A DNA stretch of 64,000 nucleotides, taken from the NCBI GenBank assembly GCA_037039925.1, contig JAXRKP010000097.1, forward strand, positions 1-64,000. The letters are read 5' to 3'. The DNA is from Doris montereyensis. Its lineage: Eukaryota; Mollusca; Gastropoda; Nudibranchia; Dorididae. Position 1 is the stretch's first letter, and each line of letters opens with the position of its first letter. The notes below the pieces were generated by a model, which ran no database searches, was not told the origin of the DNA, and worked only from the letters and a program-made list of their open reading frames with translations. The position numbers and the translations under genes are program-made. Of the stretch, positions 34,101 through 45,175 are shown piece by piece.

Positions 34101-35328
34101 TATAATAAGGAAAAAATGTGTTAGCTATTTTCATGTTATTCTTTAGGCAAAAATCTATTAGTCTCTCTCCATTTGGAGAAGTTGTTGTCTCTCCTTCTTT
34201 ACCTATTACTCCTCCTGATGTTTCTATATTGTTGCCTACTCTAGCGTTTAAATCTCCTAAAACCATTAGTTCCTGTTTGTGTTTAAGATTCACAGCGGCT
34301 ATTCGTAAATCGTTTTCGAAGGTATCTTTTTCTTCTTTAGTGGCGTCTTCGTTTGGTCCATAAGCTATTAATAATTTAATTTCTCTTCCTTTTGGTTTAA
34401 TATTTACCTCTAATAGCCGTGGGCTTACAAATTTCCAACTTTCTAGTAGTATTTCTTGCCTTTTATGCATTAGGAGGCCTACTCCTGCTTTAGCTCTATC
34501 TTTGACATCTACTCCTGAAAAGGTTAAAATATTATTTGGTCCTACATTTTCTATTCCTTGCCTTTTTTTCTTTGTTTCTGTAACAGCCAAAATGTCTACT
34601 TTGAATTTTTCCATTTCTTCAACTAATTCTAACTCTTTTCCATTTATTGCCTAACATTCCATGTTCCAAAAATCACAGTCTGTGTTTGTTCCCATTATCA
34701 GCAGGAGACTCGTGAGGGCGGGATCATCAACTCCCCATACAGGTGTTTATCTGTCCACTGCCCGGGTGATACATTTGTAATGAACGATTACCACCATCAC
34801 AGCAGCGCCGAGAAATGATTAGGAATGACAAACATTAGACTAACATAAGGAACATTGACAAATAATACCCAGATTTATAATTGGATGACAAACTATAACA
34901 CCAAATGGCAGAGAACATTCAAAATCAATAGCACCACTCATCGTCTACAAATGCTTTTGTACAAATACTCATTTACTCCCCAAACCATGGTTGAATGGAA
35001 TACCCTCCCAGAAAGATGTGTCACTTCCAAAAATGTTGAAAGGGGAGTTCAAGATGAAAAAATATGCAGATCCAAAACTTGAAGAATTCCAGTGCTCAAT
35101 TTTGAGTCTTTCTCAAGTAATTCTACAGATATAGGGTCTAACTTAGGAGCATCATCAGTCCTGTTAATGTGTGCTCGACTATGAGAGTCCTTTCCGATAC
35201 GTTATTGTAGCTGTCATTGTAGATGTTCGTGTTCACATGATCTGAATATTACCTGAATACTCCTCTGGGGTTGTTTTGAAGACCCCTCCACTGTGTCCTT
35301 TCAAAGCAAATAACAGCTCATGAAGCAT
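16120..35328 (-). CDS. TUBGCP4: Gamma-tubulin complex component 4, complete 16-exon gene
   Basis: GCP-family scaffold of the gamma-tubulin ring complex, which nucleates microtubules at centrosomes and spindles. Exons on the minus strand, 5' to 3': 35328-35253, 33297-33159, 31667-31513, 31226-31170, 29854-29775, 28364-28170, 26330-26161, 25542-25415, 24851-24695, 24251-24156, 23343-23217, 21512-21335, 20712-20578, 19135-19022, 18150-18009, 16144-16120. After six small frame corrections the product is 656 residues, close to vertebrate GCP4 (about 667). Landmarks: MLHELLFALKGHSGG start, GLDSVLQDYREVLMKLEQDV, FKQLSAWMLYGI, IPIRVANKILFVGESV, LKIVKDFLLLGRGELY, MAFLVDNLQYYIQ, and LAQLLLRLDFNKFF near the end. 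Exons 1, 6, 7, 11 and 15 contain frame breaks. Assembly errors are likelier than a pseudogene, because all splice sites and conserved blocks are kept. It is convergent with the M17 gene and divergent from the WBP1-like gene. Confidence 0.93.
16322..16440. mobile_element. Possible pogo-like element end
   Basis: TACAGTAGTTTCCGCCAAAA followed by repeated AAAATGCA(A)CAA resembles the CAGT..-type terminal repeats seen at 47871. I could not find the matching inverted end, so this is weak. Confidence 0.3.
16538..16568. repeat. (GT)n microsatellite
   Basis: TGTGTGTG run in TUBGCP4 intron 15. Confidence 0.95.
17199..17475. repeat. 43-bp minisatellite in TUBGCP4 intron 15
   Basis: About six direct units: AAAACTGGTCTTCTCATGTC, AAAAAAGAATGATCCATATT, GCTGT. 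Degenerate units continue on both sides. Confidence 0.92.
17640..17995. repeat. Minisatellite next to the TUBGCP4 exon 15 donor
   Basis: About twelve direct units of 26-30 bp: CCATAACGTCATGAAAACAA then AAAATATT. It ends within about 15-30 bp of the exon 15 donor (18008, minus strand). Unlike the M17 and VPS33B arrays it does not include the splice site itself. Confidence 0.9.
18009..18150 (-). CDS. TUBGCP4: TUBGCP4 exon 15, TG-repeat frame break
   Basis: Starts NFQQYSSLLFRILSGV, where family members have a QSSLLFKIL block. It then hits TGA because of GGTGTGTGAGG. Removing one TG restores RSQSAHPHLAQLLLRLDFNK and FFTIMGGQLG, a core GCP4 C-terminal block. Acceptor TCCACAG, donor GTAACA, phase 2 end. 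Confidence 0.9.
18527..18812 (+). mobile_element. SINE family B, near full length
   Basis: tRNA-like head with GTGGGTTCAAGCCC as B box, then GCCTGGTCCAGGTAGGTAGA, TTAAAGATCCCTTGACGATT and GAGATCACCTTAGTTGTGGA. It lies in TUBGCP4 intron 14, antisense to the gene. Confidence 0.88.
19022..19135 (-). CDS. TUBGCP4: TUBGCP4 exon 14
   Basis: Reads VSSCLKEILNQCSLFCRLFI then SEHTDKERESEQLQQIKH; phase 0 both ends; donor GTAGGT. Confidence 0.88.
19531..20455. repeat. Dispersed repeat F, copy 2 (about 925 bp)
   Basis: Direct counterpart of 14308-15260, with scattered substitutions and small indels. It sits in TUBGCP4 intron 13. Confidence 0.85.
20578..20712 (-). CDS. TUBGCP4: TUBGCP4 exon 13
   Basis: Reads VDVIESQYKILIDKINSTKD then FEVAKLAHEHFLSSLLAQSF and VHVKS. 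45 codons, phase 0 both ends, donor GTAAGT. Confidence 0.93.
21335..21512 (-). CDS. TUBGCP4: TUBGCP4 exon 12
   Basis: Completes a Lys codon, then YNRIFKFLLAVRKTQLDLQH, CWSLQMFNKKLF and LRTHMAFLVDNLQYYIQ. Acceptor CCTAG, donor GTAGTA. Confidence 0.94.
21513..22067 (-). other. TUBGCP4 intron 11 3' part, nothing recognised
   Basis: AT-rich sequence with no exon, open frame or repeat shared elsewhere in the window. Confidence 0.5.
22068..22423 (-). mobile_element. SINE family A with internal duplication
   Basis: Full-length family A copy in which the AAAATGCATGTTAAG..CCCAAGGA block is present twice, at about 22212-22287 and 22289-22365. Confidence 0.82.
22728..23050 (+). repeat. Dispersed repeat D
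   Basis: Starts CACCCTGGTTGATACCAAGT and ends around GCAAAATATGGTTACTCTAA, ACAGAGCCTTTGGCGGACAA. Direct relative of 27760-28035 and 30270-30610. Confidence 0.82.
23217..23343 (-). CDS. TUBGCP4: TUBGCP4 exon 11, two small frame problems
   Basis: Reads SSSSANQDVLTGWTSLGIKY, AVPWPLNILFTRQ. One base is missing near 23226-23229 so that INK plus exon 12 YNRIFK follow. The phase 1 end of exon 10 also does not join the phase here unless one base is surplus in the linker start (an AAA run near 23333). Confidence 0.82.
23690..23755 (-). repeat. Repeat R1 fragment, inverted
   Basis: Reverse complement of the R1 core (AGAGGAAAGAGCAAGATGAA; GGAACCTACCAGCACCTCCC). Confidence 0.7.
23790..23860 (-). mobile_element. 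Single-arm copy of the 13.8 kb palindromic element, inverted
   Basis: TTGTCATTTATTGTCGTTTT and CTTTGACTTCACTCCATTGT GGCTCCTTTG are the reverse complement of the left arm and flank at 13764-13830. Confidence 0.8.
24156..24251 (-). CDS. TUBGCP4: TUBGCP4 exon 10
   Basis: Reads DVNRAFQQAARDVLLDNEPL then IQRFHLTVPYSK. Donor GTAATT, phase 1 end, which does not match exon 11 as sequenced. The protein is in a variable linker here, so the exact 3' end is less certain. Confidence 0.8.
24695..24851 (-). CDS. TUBGCP4: TUBGCP4 exon 9
   Basis: Reads YLWFLVVEQSDLSSELKIVK, DFLLLGRGELYLTFIDQAQH, LLRTPPISTTEH. Phase 0 start, phase 1 end, joining exon 10 in frame. Confidence 0.95.
25415..25542 (-). CDS. TUBGCP4: TUBGCP4 exon 8
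   Basis: Reads SSIMNAQEKEFASDLQELSK then QKEFNAIGFETVIDKIRAHA. Acceptor AACAG, donor GTGAGT. Its frame requires a phase 1 end in exon 7. Confidence 0.9.
26161..26330 (-). CDS. TUBGCP4: TUBGCP4 exon 7, probable surplus A
   Basis: Reads KAFLGSEEEKVSVDMGQYVI, AGDLLPSFIPIRVANKILFV and GESVKMCERQTK. As written it ends in phase 2. Dropping one base of the five-base T run (minus-strand A run) near 26173 gives AFLQ and a phase 1 end that joins exon 8. Confidence 0.9.
26400..26535 (-). mobile_element. SINE family A, 3' part
   Basis: AAGGCCCATAGAGTTTTATG, CCCTCCTAGACAGCACACTA and TGTGTAGCAGGTTTTACTCT match the 3' half of family A. Confidence 0.7.
26536..27230 (-). repeat. Dispersed repeat E, inverted copy
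   Basis: Reverse complement of 1800-2100 landmarks: ATTTTTGCAAAAAGAAATTT, GATATTGAACCAAATATCG, CCCATGGCAACCGGATATG. It fills part of TUBGCP4 intron 6. Confidence 0.75.
27228..27345 (+). mobile_element. SINE family B, 3' fragment
   Basis: TTAAAGATCCCTTGACTGTT, TTTAAAATCCTACTGAAACC and CACCTTAGTTGTGGATATGT. A reversed tRNA-like head fragment follows to about 27405. Confidence 0.72.
27760..28035 (+). repeat. Dispersed repeat D, diverged copy
   Basis: Shares CATTTAGAATCTACATTCAA, AATATGGTTGCTCTGAGTG and ACCAACTCATAATTAT with the copies at 22.7 and 30.3 kb. Confidence 0.75.
28170..28364 (-). CDS. TUBGCP4: TUBGCP4 exon 6, one-base frame break
   Basis: Reads ILHHCYGLLFKQLSAWMLYG then ITSD. One base must be added at the CC near 28289-28292 to continue PYNEFFIQKATNKTVALEGS, KPEEDNEDDLGIMGLTGKQL. 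With it the exon is 196 bp and leaves phase 0 for exon 7. Confidence 0.92.
28365..29362 (-). other. TUBGCP4 intron 5 part, nothing recognised
   Basis: AT-rich with a short (TA)n at 28551-28570. The stretch near 28795-28900 resembles 24030-24130 (CATAGCTGCCAA..), a minor shared repeat. No exon seen. Confidence 0.5.
29363..29645 (-). mobile_element. SINE family A copy
   Basis: AAGGCTGTTACAGCCCATGG end, CATTTGCACCTGGTTTGAGT, AAATGCGTGTTAAGGACCAT and a minus-strand tRNA-like head ending CCTAACCACTAGGCCACCA. Confidence 0.8.
29775..29854 (-). CDS. TUBGCP4: TUBGCP4 exon 5
   Basis: Reads AHGCYIMDILYKNAVYGIPI then VKKALN; phase 0 start, phase 2 end; acceptor CTCTAG, donor GTTTGT. Confidence 0.92.
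30270..30610 (+). repeat. Dispersed repeat D
   Basis: CACCCCAGGTGGTACCAAGT to GCGAACAAAGATCGACCATT; best full-length relative of 22728-23050. Confidence 0.82.
31170..31226 (-). CDS. TUBGCP4: TUBGCP4 exon 4
   Basis: Nineteen codons, FHLLFPVLSSSIDQIVTHK, phase 0 both ends; acceptor TTTCAG, donor GTCAGA. Confidence 0.92.
31513..31667 (-). CDS. TUBGCP4: TUBGCP4 exon 3
   Basis: Reads ECDDLYGLYLKCLCQGLDSV, LQDYREVLMKLEQDVLQDPH, IPVSHIACHLQE. Phase 1 start joins exon 2. Confidence 0.95.
31668..33158 (-). other. TUBGCP4 intron 2, repeat-like but unassigned
   Basis: AT-rich. The segment at 32570-33060 (CCATTTTCTCAAAACTC, TGTGAAATTTGGCATATAAC) has the style of repeats E and F, with loose word matches only. 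No exon seen. Confidence 0.45.
33159..33297 (-). CDS. TUBGCP4: TUBGCP4 exon 2
   Basis: Reads VIPNLPFIHESEIAILNEIC, QIGTLYKSFVDFIQHYGTGL, LCEQKP. It needs a phase 0 end in exon 1, which is phase 1 as sequenced. Confidence 0.93.
33360..33558 (+). mobile_element. LINE 3' coding fragment
   Basis: Frames give GRPLKRWSDNIREQCG, the Arg-rich C-terminal style of LINE polyproteins. Short and frame-broken. Confidence 0.6.
33559..34800 (-). mobile_element. LINE (non-LTR retrotransposon) fragment, endonuclease domain
   Basis: The minus strand encodes an APE-type endonuclease: VDILAVTETKKKRQ, AGVGLLMHKRQEI, LLIAYGPNEDATK, LMVLGDLNARVGN, NGERLIDFCLKNNMKIANTF and, after a frameshift, CEKSTIDYI..SDHHLVIAKM. 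The upstream WNVR start is shifted by one base relative to the sister copy at 42.5 kb. The 5' UTR GGGCAGTGGACAG is shared with 42040. It lies in TUBGCP4 intron 1, same strand; non-functional. Confidence 0.85.
35253..35328 (-). CDS. TUBGCP4: TUBGCP4 exon 1 with start codon, probable surplus C
   Basis: ATG at 35328-35326, preceded by TTCACA (A at -3). Reads MLHELLFALKGHSGGVFKTT. As written it continues PEEYS with phase 1. Removing one base of the CCCC run (GGGG near 35267-35270) gives QRSIQ followed in frame by exon 2 VIPNLPF, which fits the family better. Confidence 0.9.
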
Positions 35329-35560
35329 TGTGAAATCATCAGATCAGACTTATAAGGAAAAATATCAACAAAACGGTAGCATTAGGTCTATAGTTTATGT
35401 TGTTTACACACAACGGCACACGGAGAAAGTAAGCGCCGGGAAGGCCGAGACATGCCTTCTCTGCTGTCGTTCATCAGTCAGCTCGATCGAGAGTTTCGTT
35501 TCAAAACAACATAGGACGAGCCTACTTTTCTTCCTTTCTCTCCGAAACATTGAAAGGATG
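35329..35560 (-). promoter_or_regulatory. Likely TUBGCP4 5' UTR and promoter region
   Basis: Non-repetitive, and locally the only GC-richer, CpG-containing stretch (GCGCCGGGAAGGCCGAGAC at about 35426-35450). Position upstream of the start codon is the main argument; no TATA box is obvious. Confidence 0.4.
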
Positions 35561-35853
35561 TAAGTATAAAAATAAAGTGTACAGTTAAGTGCGCTAAGAT
35601 ATTGACCCGTCGCAGGGTGTCGATTAGTAAATAGGTCATGTACAATGGCACTGGCAAATTATCATTCTTCATTATAACTAACCAAATTAAGTCGTGAATA
35701 TTACTGTCAGCACGCATGTGTTTGAATTCAACCACTTACTGTTAATACAATGTTCTATTAATCTATTTTTTTTATTTTGAGGGGATGTGTTTAATGCTGT
35801 TTTTTTTAAATTTTCATACCTATTTCAGAGTTTAGTTTATAAAAATATACTAC

Positions 35854-35935
35854 AAAGGAGCCATAGTGGAGTGAAGTCAAAGGTGAAAAACGACAATAAG
35901 TGACAACTCCACCAATAAAGACAGAACAAAGATAC
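35854..35935 (+). mobile_element. Single-arm copy of the palindromic element
   Basis: ACAAAGGAGCCATAGTGGAG, CGACAATAAGTGACAACTCC and ACCAATAAAGACAGAACAAA match the left arm and flank at 13764-13840. Confidence 0.85.
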
Positions 35936-36417
35936 CAGAATATTAGATTTATGTCAACCAAAGCCTTACAGTATCAGGGTACAGTAGTTTAAATGCTGTT
36001 ACAAAATTTTAAAAATATTCTTTCTGCCCTGTGGTTTGGATTCATTTCCTTTTTATCTCGCAGAAACTAGGCATATATCTGCTGACTTTTTTTATAAATA
36101 TTTTTCACTCAGAACAAATCAAATGCATGATGTAAACTCTACGCCCTACTTCATCCTGTTTCTTCTGTTTGTTTTATACCTTCCTAATCTTTCTCATTTT
36201 ACTTGTTCTCTTTTTGTGTCTCTAGATTGTTTTTTCTCCTTTCATTTTGATTACCTCTCCTAATCTTTCTCATTTTACTTGTTCTTCTATGTGCCCATCT
36301 AGTCTCATAACTCTCTATCTATCTATTTATTATCTTCAAATTATATATAATAATACTACATATAATGCATTTTTTTATCGGCATACGGTCGCACCAGGGG
36401 GAGGAAGGGAGGGAGGA

Positions 36418-36676
<259 letters not shown>

Positions 36677-36819
36677 GGGGGTAATGGGAGGATGAGAAAG
36701 GTAATCAAACGAGAGACATAATAGGGGGAAAATAGATTGCTTTATGAGTAGAAATGGCGTGATAGATAAATAGATAGAGAAAAAAAGATAGATAGGAAGA
36801 CAGACATATTAGATAGAAA

Positions 36820-36820
36820 G

Positions 36821-36904
<84 letters not shown>
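36820..36904. repeat. (TA)n microsatellite
   Basis: Pure AT repeat of about 80 bp that passes directly into GATA. Confidence 0.99.
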
Positions 36905-37210
<306 letters not shown>

Positions 37211-37329
37211 GATAGACAAATATATATATCTAGGCCTATGCATGTTTGAGATTCAGTCATGTTTACTTATAAATAATGTAAGTGCATGCTTATATATGCA
37301 TCTATGTGTGCAAGTACATGAAGATGTAC

Positions 37330-38265
37330 TGTACATTTGACTCCGGCGAATCACAACACGACGGGAACGGCAAAATTGTTGTGATTATCCAAAGTTGCGA
37401 TAAACCAGATGTCGCCGTGAGCCCAGTAATTTAGGGTCATATTATTAGTTGAGGACTAGGGGATGTCTGTTGCAATATGTGATGTCTGTTGCAGTATCAT
37501 TATCAAATCGATGATTTGAAACTGATGCTTCAGCTTAAAAGTTATGCCTTTCTCTTCGATTCGGCCATGCTGTCTTTCAGTGTGATGAGCAGAATAATGT
37601 GTAAATCAATATTGTAGCCCTCTTATATTGCTAGAGGGAAAATGCAATTCTACAAATCACTCCTACGTTAACCAATGGGTCTATGCGTAGACGACCTATA
37701 TACTTCTGTCACAAAGAGTTCATCGACATAACATTATAGACGCCTATGTTTTTGTTAGATTTGTCCTCATTAACACAGAGGCCAAAACTCTTTCGATTGT
37801 GAAATAACCAATCACTAAATATCATTGAACTGAGATGCGTGTCTCCGGTGACAAAACGACATGACTGTTTGCACTTGACTGTCTAGACAATGTGTGTGGT
37901 CATTCCTTGAGGTCAATGGGTAAGGCGGTTGCAATAATGTCGGCCATCTCTGTCTACCTACTGGCTGTCTGAGTCATCTCTACCCAAGGACGATTGCGTC
38001 TTTTACTGTCTGCCAGACTCATAATGAGTGTAAGGCTGTCGCATGTTTATGGTTAAAAGGTACATGTAATAACAACACAGGCATGTGATTATCTTATAGC
38101 AAAGTGTGAAATCAGAAAAAAGCTGACCGAAAATCTAAGGCAAAATGTCCCCCGTGTTGCGATTATTCGAAGAGACTTGCGATTAACCAGTTACTTTCAA
38201 ACATAATTAATTCCGTTTCTCAGGAAAAGTTGCGATTAAGTCGAAATTACGATTGAACTGTATGT
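37330..38265. mobile_element. Pogo/Tigger-like non-autonomous DNA element
   Basis: The left end (ACATTTGACTCCGGCGAATC ACAAC) and the right end read inverted (CAGTTCAATCGTAATTTCGA CTTAATCGCAAC) are imperfect inverted repeats. Inner words TTGCGATAAACCAG and GCGATTATTCGAAG are typical of this style. No transposase frame. Ends are approximate. Confidence 0.55.
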
Positions 38266-38288
38266 ATGTATGTATTTATATGTATATG

Positions 38289-38320
<32 letters not shown>

Positions 38321-38413
38321 TGTATGTATGTATGTATGTATGTATGTATGTATGTATGTATGTATGTATGTATGTATGTATGTATGTATGTATGTATGTA
38401 TGTATGTATGTAT
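38260..38413. repeat. (GTAT)n microsatellite
   Basis: TATG tetranucleotide repeat of about 150 bp, ending in a short (TA)n; it abuts the right end of the pogo-like element. Confidence 0.99.
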
Positions 38414-38420
38414 ATATATA

Positions 38421-39130
38421 TATTATGATTGTGGATGGAAGAAAATGTCAAAGGAGCAATGAAGTTTATTAAATCGAATTTCCATTTGCCCTTGCCATCC
38501 CCCTGCATCTTCCAGTTGTGGTTGGATTGTTGGCATTGAAGTCTAACATCCTTTTATGCTTGTGATGTATGTTTCTCTTGCTTAGTCCATCTTTCTTCTT
38601 CTGTGCCTATCTCTCCTAGTCTGTTGACCTCTGTCCATTTTCCCTATTGACTTTTATTTCAGATACATATGCCATTTCACATACGGACAATTGTAGGCTG
38701 ACACATGTATTCAGCTTCTATCTACTTCTACAATTAACTTACAAGTTTAATTCTTTAGTTTTCTTCTTTAGATTCTCCATGATTTCTTCTCAAGTTCCAT
38801 AATAATATGAAATAATAGCGTATGCACCACTGCTTGGAGAAAAACGGATCTTGGATTGTAAATAACAGCGAGTACGATTCATCGGTATTGTCACATTTCG
38901 TTCAATGTCGGAATGCTCTGTCTGTGTTTGTTTTTTTTTTCCATATGTGAATAATAGCCTAGATTCTTGATTATTTCCGCTACTGGATACTCGAATATAG
39001 GTTGTTATGAGACAATACCCCATTTAAACGACATATATTTATATAACTTCCTGGAATCTTATCATCTATATTATATTAGCATATTGTTCCATAACGGACA
39101 GGTAAATAATAACATAGTACTGCTAAATCT
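38421..39130. other. Intergenic, nothing recognised
   Basis: No exon with acceptable splice sites and no repeat shared within the window. Confidence 0.5.
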
Positions 39131-39139
39131 AGATTCTAT

Positions 39140-39480
39140 TAAATAATTCTAGGTCTTAGTTCTTAGTCCAGATTCTAGATATATATAGATAGAAAATCTA
39201 GATCTAGCCCTAGATCTAGATCTAGTAATCTAAATCTATATTTTTTTTTACTAGATCTAGATCTAAGAAAATCTATCTAGATCTAGATTCTAGATCTAAG
39301 AAATTTAGATCTAGGTTCTAGTCTAGATCTAGAATCAAGATTCTATTTTACTCTGATAATCTAGATCTAGATCTAGATTCTAGGTCTAGATCTAGCTCTA
39401 CATTCTCAACAAGACTTGTCTAGATTAGATTCTAGATATATTCTCTTGAGAAATTGTTGTATAGATCTAAAGCTAGAGTC
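39140..39480. repeat. CTAGAT-rich palindromic-word tract
   Basis: Dense, irregular repetition of TAGATC/CTAGAT words, for example AGATCTAGATCTAG. The word is nearly self-complementary, so both strands look alike. Scattered words continue to about 40060. Confidence 0.88.
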
Positions 39481-39806
39481 AACCAACAGGAATTTGACCA
39501 CCTAATACCTTACTCATGACCTAGATCTATATGATGTAACTTTTGTTTACATTTATATATAAAACAACTTGATTTTCCATTACTTTCAATCATTAATTTT
39601 GCTATAGAAGATTTATATGACATCTGCACTTAGCACAGCTTGAAATTTGGGATACTACTCACTTGGTTCAATTTGAGCTCGGAAAACGTTAGATCTAGAT
39701 AAGATAAAGTTTGACTGCTTCAAGGATTGAAAGTGATTGGCAGAAAGGATGAGTATTACCCATGACGGACACTTATTCACATTGTGCGTACATGTGAAAC
39801 CATTCA

Positions 39807-40061
39807 AAAAATAGGTTTTGGTGGTTGAATATATGTGTTGTGGTCGAATTTGTGTTAGTAGATTCTAGATCCATAGAAGATAAATGATCTGTAGATCTTC
39901 AATTATAATCAAGTAATCTAGATTCATGAGCAAAATAGGTTTTGGTGGTTGAATATATATATATGTGTTGTGGTCGAATTTGTGTTAGTAGATTCTAGAT
40001 CCATAGAAGATAAATGATCTGTAGATCTTCAATTATAATCAAGTAATCTAGATTCATGAGC
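39807..40061. repeat. Tandem duplication of about 125 bp
   Basis: 39807-39931 and 39932-40061 are almost identical (AAAATAGGTTTTGGTGGTTG to GATTCATGAGC). The second has three extra AT-type dinucleotides. Confidence 0.96.
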
Positions 40062-40249
40062 ATCTAGAGTCAATGTACTGAATTGTGGCCGCTTAAGCAC
40101 AGTGCAATGTAGCAAGCAAATCTCAAAACAGGAAAAACTTGAATTCACGGCTATCTCAAATTCTCCTCTAGGTTTGTTTTTAATCCCTCTATTTTCTCTG
40201 TACCAGCAACACGCCTTTCTCAAAGAAGCTCAAACTACCGAACTTTCTT

Positions 40250-41110
40250 TTTTCTTTATCAGCTCCCATTCTACCTTCCGGTGTATGGATTTTAGATGCC
40301 CGAAATGATCTTTCTCCAGGCTGCCCTGTCCTGACATTTTCTGTTTCCTTCCGTGAAAGTTAAATTTCTTTGCGTTAATGCATCTTTTATATCTTCTTCC
40401 CACTTTCTCCGAGGTCTGCCTTTCAGTCTTTTACCATGAGTTTTAGCACTGTATATACTGATTTTGCTATTCTATTGTCATTCATTCTGTTAACATGCCC
40501 AAACCATCTCACTTGATTCATTTCTATCTTAGTTTTTATGCTATCTGCTTTGGTTGATCTCTTATTGTTGTGTTTCTGATTTTGTCTATTTTAGTTTTCC
40601 CTACTGCTCTTCTTAGATATTTAATTTTGGCTGCCTGCACTCTACTGTATTCCCTTCTGTCTAAGGTCCAGGTTTCACTGCCATAGGGGAGAGTAGGACA
40701 ATAAACTGTGTTGTATATTGCCATTTTAGTTTTTGTTGACAATTCTTGTTTACCTACAAATGCATTTCCTAGATGATTATATATTAAACTTGCCTTTTGG
40801 ATTCTCTGGCTGATTTCTTCTCTTAGTTTTCCCTCTGAGTTAATCATTACTCCTAAGTAATTGTAGCTTAGAACTTGTTCTAAATTCTCCTTGCCTAATT
40901 TAAGATTTTGTGTTTTAGCTTCCCTAGTTACTAGCATTGTTTTGGTTTTCTTTGCATTTACTCTCATTCTCTTTTATTTAATTCATTATTCATTATGTTG
41001 ATATTTGACTGGAGGTCCCTTTCTGATTTTCCAAACAGAACTAAATCATCAGCAAATGAAAGCATTGATACATTTACTGGTTTGAGCTTCCACATACCTA
41101 CATTCATTTT
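40250..41110 (-). mobile_element. LINE fragment, reverse transcriptase C-terminal part
   Basis: The minus strand encodes SMLSFADDLVLFGKSERDLQ (RT catalytic ADD box), then KKTKTMLVTREAK, YNYLGVMINSEGKL, YGSETWTLDRREYSRVQAAK and KIKYLRRAVGKTKIDKIRN, then a broken WFGHVNRM region. The 3' end sequence recurs at 50280. Several frame breaks; inactive. Confidence 0.88.
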
Positions 41111-41881
41111 CCGATAAAATATAAAAACAAAGTATTTTAAAAAGATTTTAATATTGTAATTTTTCAGAGGAAAAAAATGTGAAGTATGATAGAATATATT
41201 ATATGCAGTGTTCTCTAACAGCAATATAGAATATATACGTGATGAAAAATGTGTACTTGGCCAAGGGAGGGATTCACGCTATGCACCTAGATGTTTTGTT
41301 TTTTCCGTTGTCAAAGGCCTACCCTCTCGAAAAAGCAATTTGCCTTTATCAGTTGAGTTAGATTATATAAATATATATATTTAATACACTGTCCTGGTAC
41401 AGAGCTGATGAATACACAATGTATGCGAGTTCATTACTCTTCCCATCGTCCATGGCCTGTCTCATAGCGCATGGCACCCCTTGAGTTTGGTTTGAGCATG
41501 CCTGAACAGACAAGGGCTAGGTGAATAAACTCTAGGTCTATGCCTGACTGATATTAGGATGTCATGGGTGATGTGGGGATGGAATGAGTGGCACATTCTA
41601 GTATCACGATAGTGATGGGTGGTGCGGGATCAGAAGGGTGGTGCGAGGAACAAGAGTGAATACACCTTGCCAACAAATCTTCTTGTATGGGGATCATTGC
41701 ACACATTTTTTTTTTTTTATTGATTAATGAATGTACAATTTGTATTTTCATCCACTAACGCATTTTAAAAAAATCTTCTTAAAGCATTGTTCTTCTCTGT
41801 TTCCCCCTTTTGTTCTTCTCTTCTCTTTTCTTTTTGTTGTTGAAATGTACAATATTTTCCATATTTTTTGTCTTCCATCAG

Positions 41882-41958
41882 ATTTTCAAGGTGTAGCAGA
41901 GATGTATCAGTATTTAATCTATATCAGCTTCTTTATCCTTTACATTTTTGCACAGGAG
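41882..41958 (+). CDS. Candidate signal-peptide exon of the WBP1-like gene
   Basis: Strong acceptor (pyrimidines then CCATCAG) and donor GAG/GTAAGT. ATG at 41902 gives MYQYLIYISFFILYIFAQE, a textbook short signal peptide. It ends in phase 0, whereas the next recognised exon (45663) needs phase 2. A small exon is missing between them, or there is an indel, or this exon belongs elsewhere. Confidence 0.4.
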
Positions 41959-42029
41959 GTAAGTGCGTCATTATTTTGATCGTTACCATACAATGTTTCT
42001 TTCACATAGAGATACATTTTGTTTTTGAA

Positions 42030-42560
42030 ATACAGTTATAGCCGGGCAGTGGACAGGTAAGCACCTGTACGGGGAGTAGATCATCCCGCACTCCACGAGT
42101 CTCCTGCTACCGTGCAGGCGGGTCTTGGCCGACCAAATGCTAAGGGAGTTAACCCTGACATAAAACAACCCTGCTGCCTTGCAGGTCAGTTTTGGTTGCC
42201 CAAAGGCTAAGGGAGTTAACCATGACAGAAAATAACAACCTGCTGCCTTGCAGGCTTATCTTGAATGACTAAAGGCTAAGGGAGTTAACCCTGACATAAA
42301 ATAACAAGGCCTGGTAGGGGCCTCAAGGTGGCAGCCCCACTATTTATCTAGGGTACAGTGGGCTAATCCCATGCTTATCCAAAACAAACAGATTCAGAGA
42401 AATAAAAAGTAATATAAACGGCTTGATCTTTCGTAGGCGAACTAAGAAATGAATACGGACTGTGATTTTTGGAACATGGAATGTTAGGGCAATAAATGGA
42501 AAAGAGTTAGAATTAGTTATAAGCAATCTAAGAAGACTCCACCTAACAACACGTTTGAAA
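42030..42560 (+). mobile_element. LINE 5' end (5' UTR and start of endonuclease frame)
   Basis: GGGCAGTGGACAGGTAAGCA matches the 5' UTR of the minus copy near 34760. It is followed by three tandem ~70-bp units (CTAAGGGAGTTAACCCTGAC; CTGCTGCCTTGCAGG). Then comes the frame with IFGTWNVRAINGKELELV, the usual start of a LINE endonuclease. It is truncated about 80 bp later. Confidence 0.8.
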
Positions 42561-42660
42561 TATTTTCTATTAGATATAAATTGGCCCCTTATCAATACAC
42601 TCAGACCGGCTAGTAACATAATTTTTAACAGATGCATAACTTGTCACAGTTATTAAGACA

Positions 42661-45170
<2,510 letters not shown>

Positions 45171-45175
45171 ATTGG

